The position numbers and the translations under genes were made by a program. From the NCBI RefSeq assembly GCF_012489685.1, contig NC_080042.1:32493158-32557157 (forward strand): a DNA stretch of 64,000 bases. The letters are read 5' to 3'. Of the stretch, positions 62,808 through 64,000 are shown piece after piece (the stretch's first letter is position 1; the number at the start of each line of letters is the position of its first letter). The notes beneath the pieces were generated by a model, which saw nothing but the letters and a program-made list of their open reading frames with translations, did no database searches and was not told the origin of the DNA. This DNA comes from Lotus japonicus (Eukaryota; Streptophyta; Magnoliopsida; Fabales; Fabaceae).

Positions 62808-63447
62808 TTTTTTAAGTGATCCAAACCCTAGCCATTGTTTTTGCGTTGACGGCCGTGCCCCCTTCCCATCATTGCACCGCCTCCGCACACAGGCTCTTGA
62901 GCCGCCGCCGCCCACTGCAGCCGCCGCGCCACTCTCCTCCTCCATTGCTTCCACATAACTCTTCCCTTTCCCCTATTCTTTTACTCTCCACCACTGCTGT
63001 TCTTCTTCCAACCCAGCATCCTTCTTCTTCTTCCCTCAGCACAGCCGCCGTTCAACACTGCCCTGTCAGTACCGTCGCCACCGCCTGCCAACCGCGCCGG
63101 TGCTTCTCCTCACAACCGCGAGCTCCTCTGTACCCAGCGCACGCGCGCCTTTTCTGCCCGCGCCGTCACCGCGCACCACCGCTGCCACTCGCGTGCCGCC
63201 CATCTTCGGCCACCCTTCCGCGCGCCGCCAGCACAGATCTCCTTCCCTCCGTGTTTGTGTGTAGATCCAGCAGCTATCCATACAGGAGACCCGACCCGTC
63301 TCCTTGCATCCGTGTCCGTTTGTTTTCTTCGTTCACGCGAACCGCCAGCACCGGGTCGTCCAGACCGAACCGGTTCTCCTAGACCGGACCCTCAAAACAC
63401 AAAAAAAAAAACCTTTTTTTCCTTCACTTTTGGCCAAACTCCTCACA

Positions 63448-64000
63448 ATGACTTCTCAAGCCTCATCGGACAGCACCCCTGAGACCGTCACCACTCCTAC
63501 GGTGGTCCCCCCAGTGGCTCCTCTTACCACGCCGGCCAAGTCTGATTTTCACCCGGCGCTTGCTGTTTCGAACATTAGGAATAACATTCCTATTAGGCTT
63601 GACATGGGCACTGACCGCTATGGCACTTGGGCGGAGCTTTTTCGCATTCATGCCCGTTCCCATCGGGTTCTGCATCACATTGTCCCTGGTGCGGACAAGC
63701 CTCCTCCGCTAGTCACTGACCCTACTTATGAGCAGTGGGCCACTTTGGATGCCACGGTCCTTCAGTGGATTTTTTCCACCATTTCTGTTGACCTGATGAC
63801 CACCATCATGGAGCTTGACTCCACTGCTCTCAGTGCTTGGACGCGTTTAGCGGATCGATTTCATGATAATCAGAACGCCCGTGCAGTTACCCTAGAGCAG
63901 GAGTTTTCTGTTGTTCGCATGGAGGCTTTTCCGACCGTCGCCACCTACTGTCAGCGTCTGAAGACGCTTTCTGATCAGCTCCGTGATGTCGGGGCTCCTG
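63448..64000 (+). CDS. Copia gag, N-terminal part (open to the window edge)
   Basis: ATG at 63448 opens a frame with no stop for 184 codons to the end of the window. After a Ser/Thr/Pro-rich start it shows the plant Copia gag pattern: [107 protein letters not shown]. Gag packages element RNA. This start is chosen because homologous gags begin with a short Ser/Thr-rich tail and because CACAATG follows the C/T-rich leader. It is the least damaged retroelement frame here. Confidence 0.88.
   Translation, partial: MTSQASSDSTPETVTTPTVVPPVAPLTTPAKSDFHPALAVSNIRNNIPIRLDMGTDRYGTWAELFRIHARSHRVLHHIVPGADKPPPLVTDPTYEQWATLDATVLQWIFSTISVDLMTTIMELDSTALSAWTRLADRFHDNQNARAVTLEQEFSVVRMEAFPTVATYCQRLKTLSDQLRDVGAP

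Larger units (their letters stand above)
62651..64000 (+). mobile_element. Ale/Retrofit-type Copia element, 5' end, running off the window
   Basis: Short 145-bp LTR (62651-62795), adjacent primer site, ~650-bp C/T-rich leader and open gag. Small LTRs and this gag type fit the Ale/Retrofit lineage. The 3' half is outside the window, so completeness is unknown. Confidence 0.85.

Noticed and set aside
62816..63382. 188-codon Pro/Ser/Arg-rich frame as a gene
   Set aside because: Lies in the C/T-rich leader between the Copia primer site and gag; composition explains the open frame and no domain is seen.

Overview
This is plant nuclear DNA, most likely from a legume. The signs are a SIRE-type Copia element with an envelope-like ORF, chromovirus LTRs that begin TGTAA and end TTACA, an initiator-Met primer site TGGTATCAGAGC, a nodulin-like transporter gene and abundant MITE/SINE/LINE debris. 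The genus cannot be fixed from the sequence alone. The window is repeat-dominated. Only one complete host gene is convincing: a nodulin-like major facilitator transporter at 15017-16774 (minus).

Layout. 1-9980: chromovirus LTR sequence, with a 3.7-kb solo LTR (2641-6372, target duplication CCATT) nested inside a larger LTR that ends at 6917 before a primer site, followed by a second, different LTR (7644-9980). 10440-12945: decayed RRM-type LINE (minus). 13005-13142: SINE with a 15-bp target duplication. 13871-14683: hAT MITE. 15017-16774: transporter gene. 17153-37656: a Tat-like Ty3/gypsy element on the minus strand ('gypsy-1'), split by a hAT MITE (17898-18638), by an 8-kb LTR insertion (20566-28534) that itself holds a second giant solo LTR (22017-26150), and by a non-autonomous Athila-like element (31303-35328). 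37724-37922: foldback element. 38800-41390 and 61278-62222: Helitron-like debris with a Stowaway MITE and a broken GDSL-lipase fragment. 41402-61277: an A-tailed retroposon that received a second gypsy element ('gypsy-2', 41852-61029, target duplication ACCGG), which in turn received a 12-kb SIRE-type Copia element (46151-58302, target duplication GTCAT). 62651-64000: 5' end of a short-LTR Ale/Retrofit-type Copia element with an open gag running off the window.

The most interesting content is the pair gypsy-1/gypsy-2. Both lack reverse transcriptase, RNase H and integrase. Both keep a gag-protease ORF ending in the same basic C-terminal extension and stop. Both carry, antisense to gag, a long ORF with a Transposase_28-like domain, a basic nuclear-localisation-like patch and a coiled-coil C-terminus. 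Their LTRs differ between the two copies, so this looks like a non-autonomous lineage mobilised in trans rather than two accidental deletions. A second antisense ORF, with its own TATA box, lies between the envelope-like region and the 3' LTR of the SIRE element.

All retroelement ORFs except the right-edge gag carry stops or frameshifts. Where the original codon can be inferred, several stops look like C-to-T or G-to-A changes, as expected for methylated, silenced repeats. All structural calls come from reading the sequence by eye; no database search was run.
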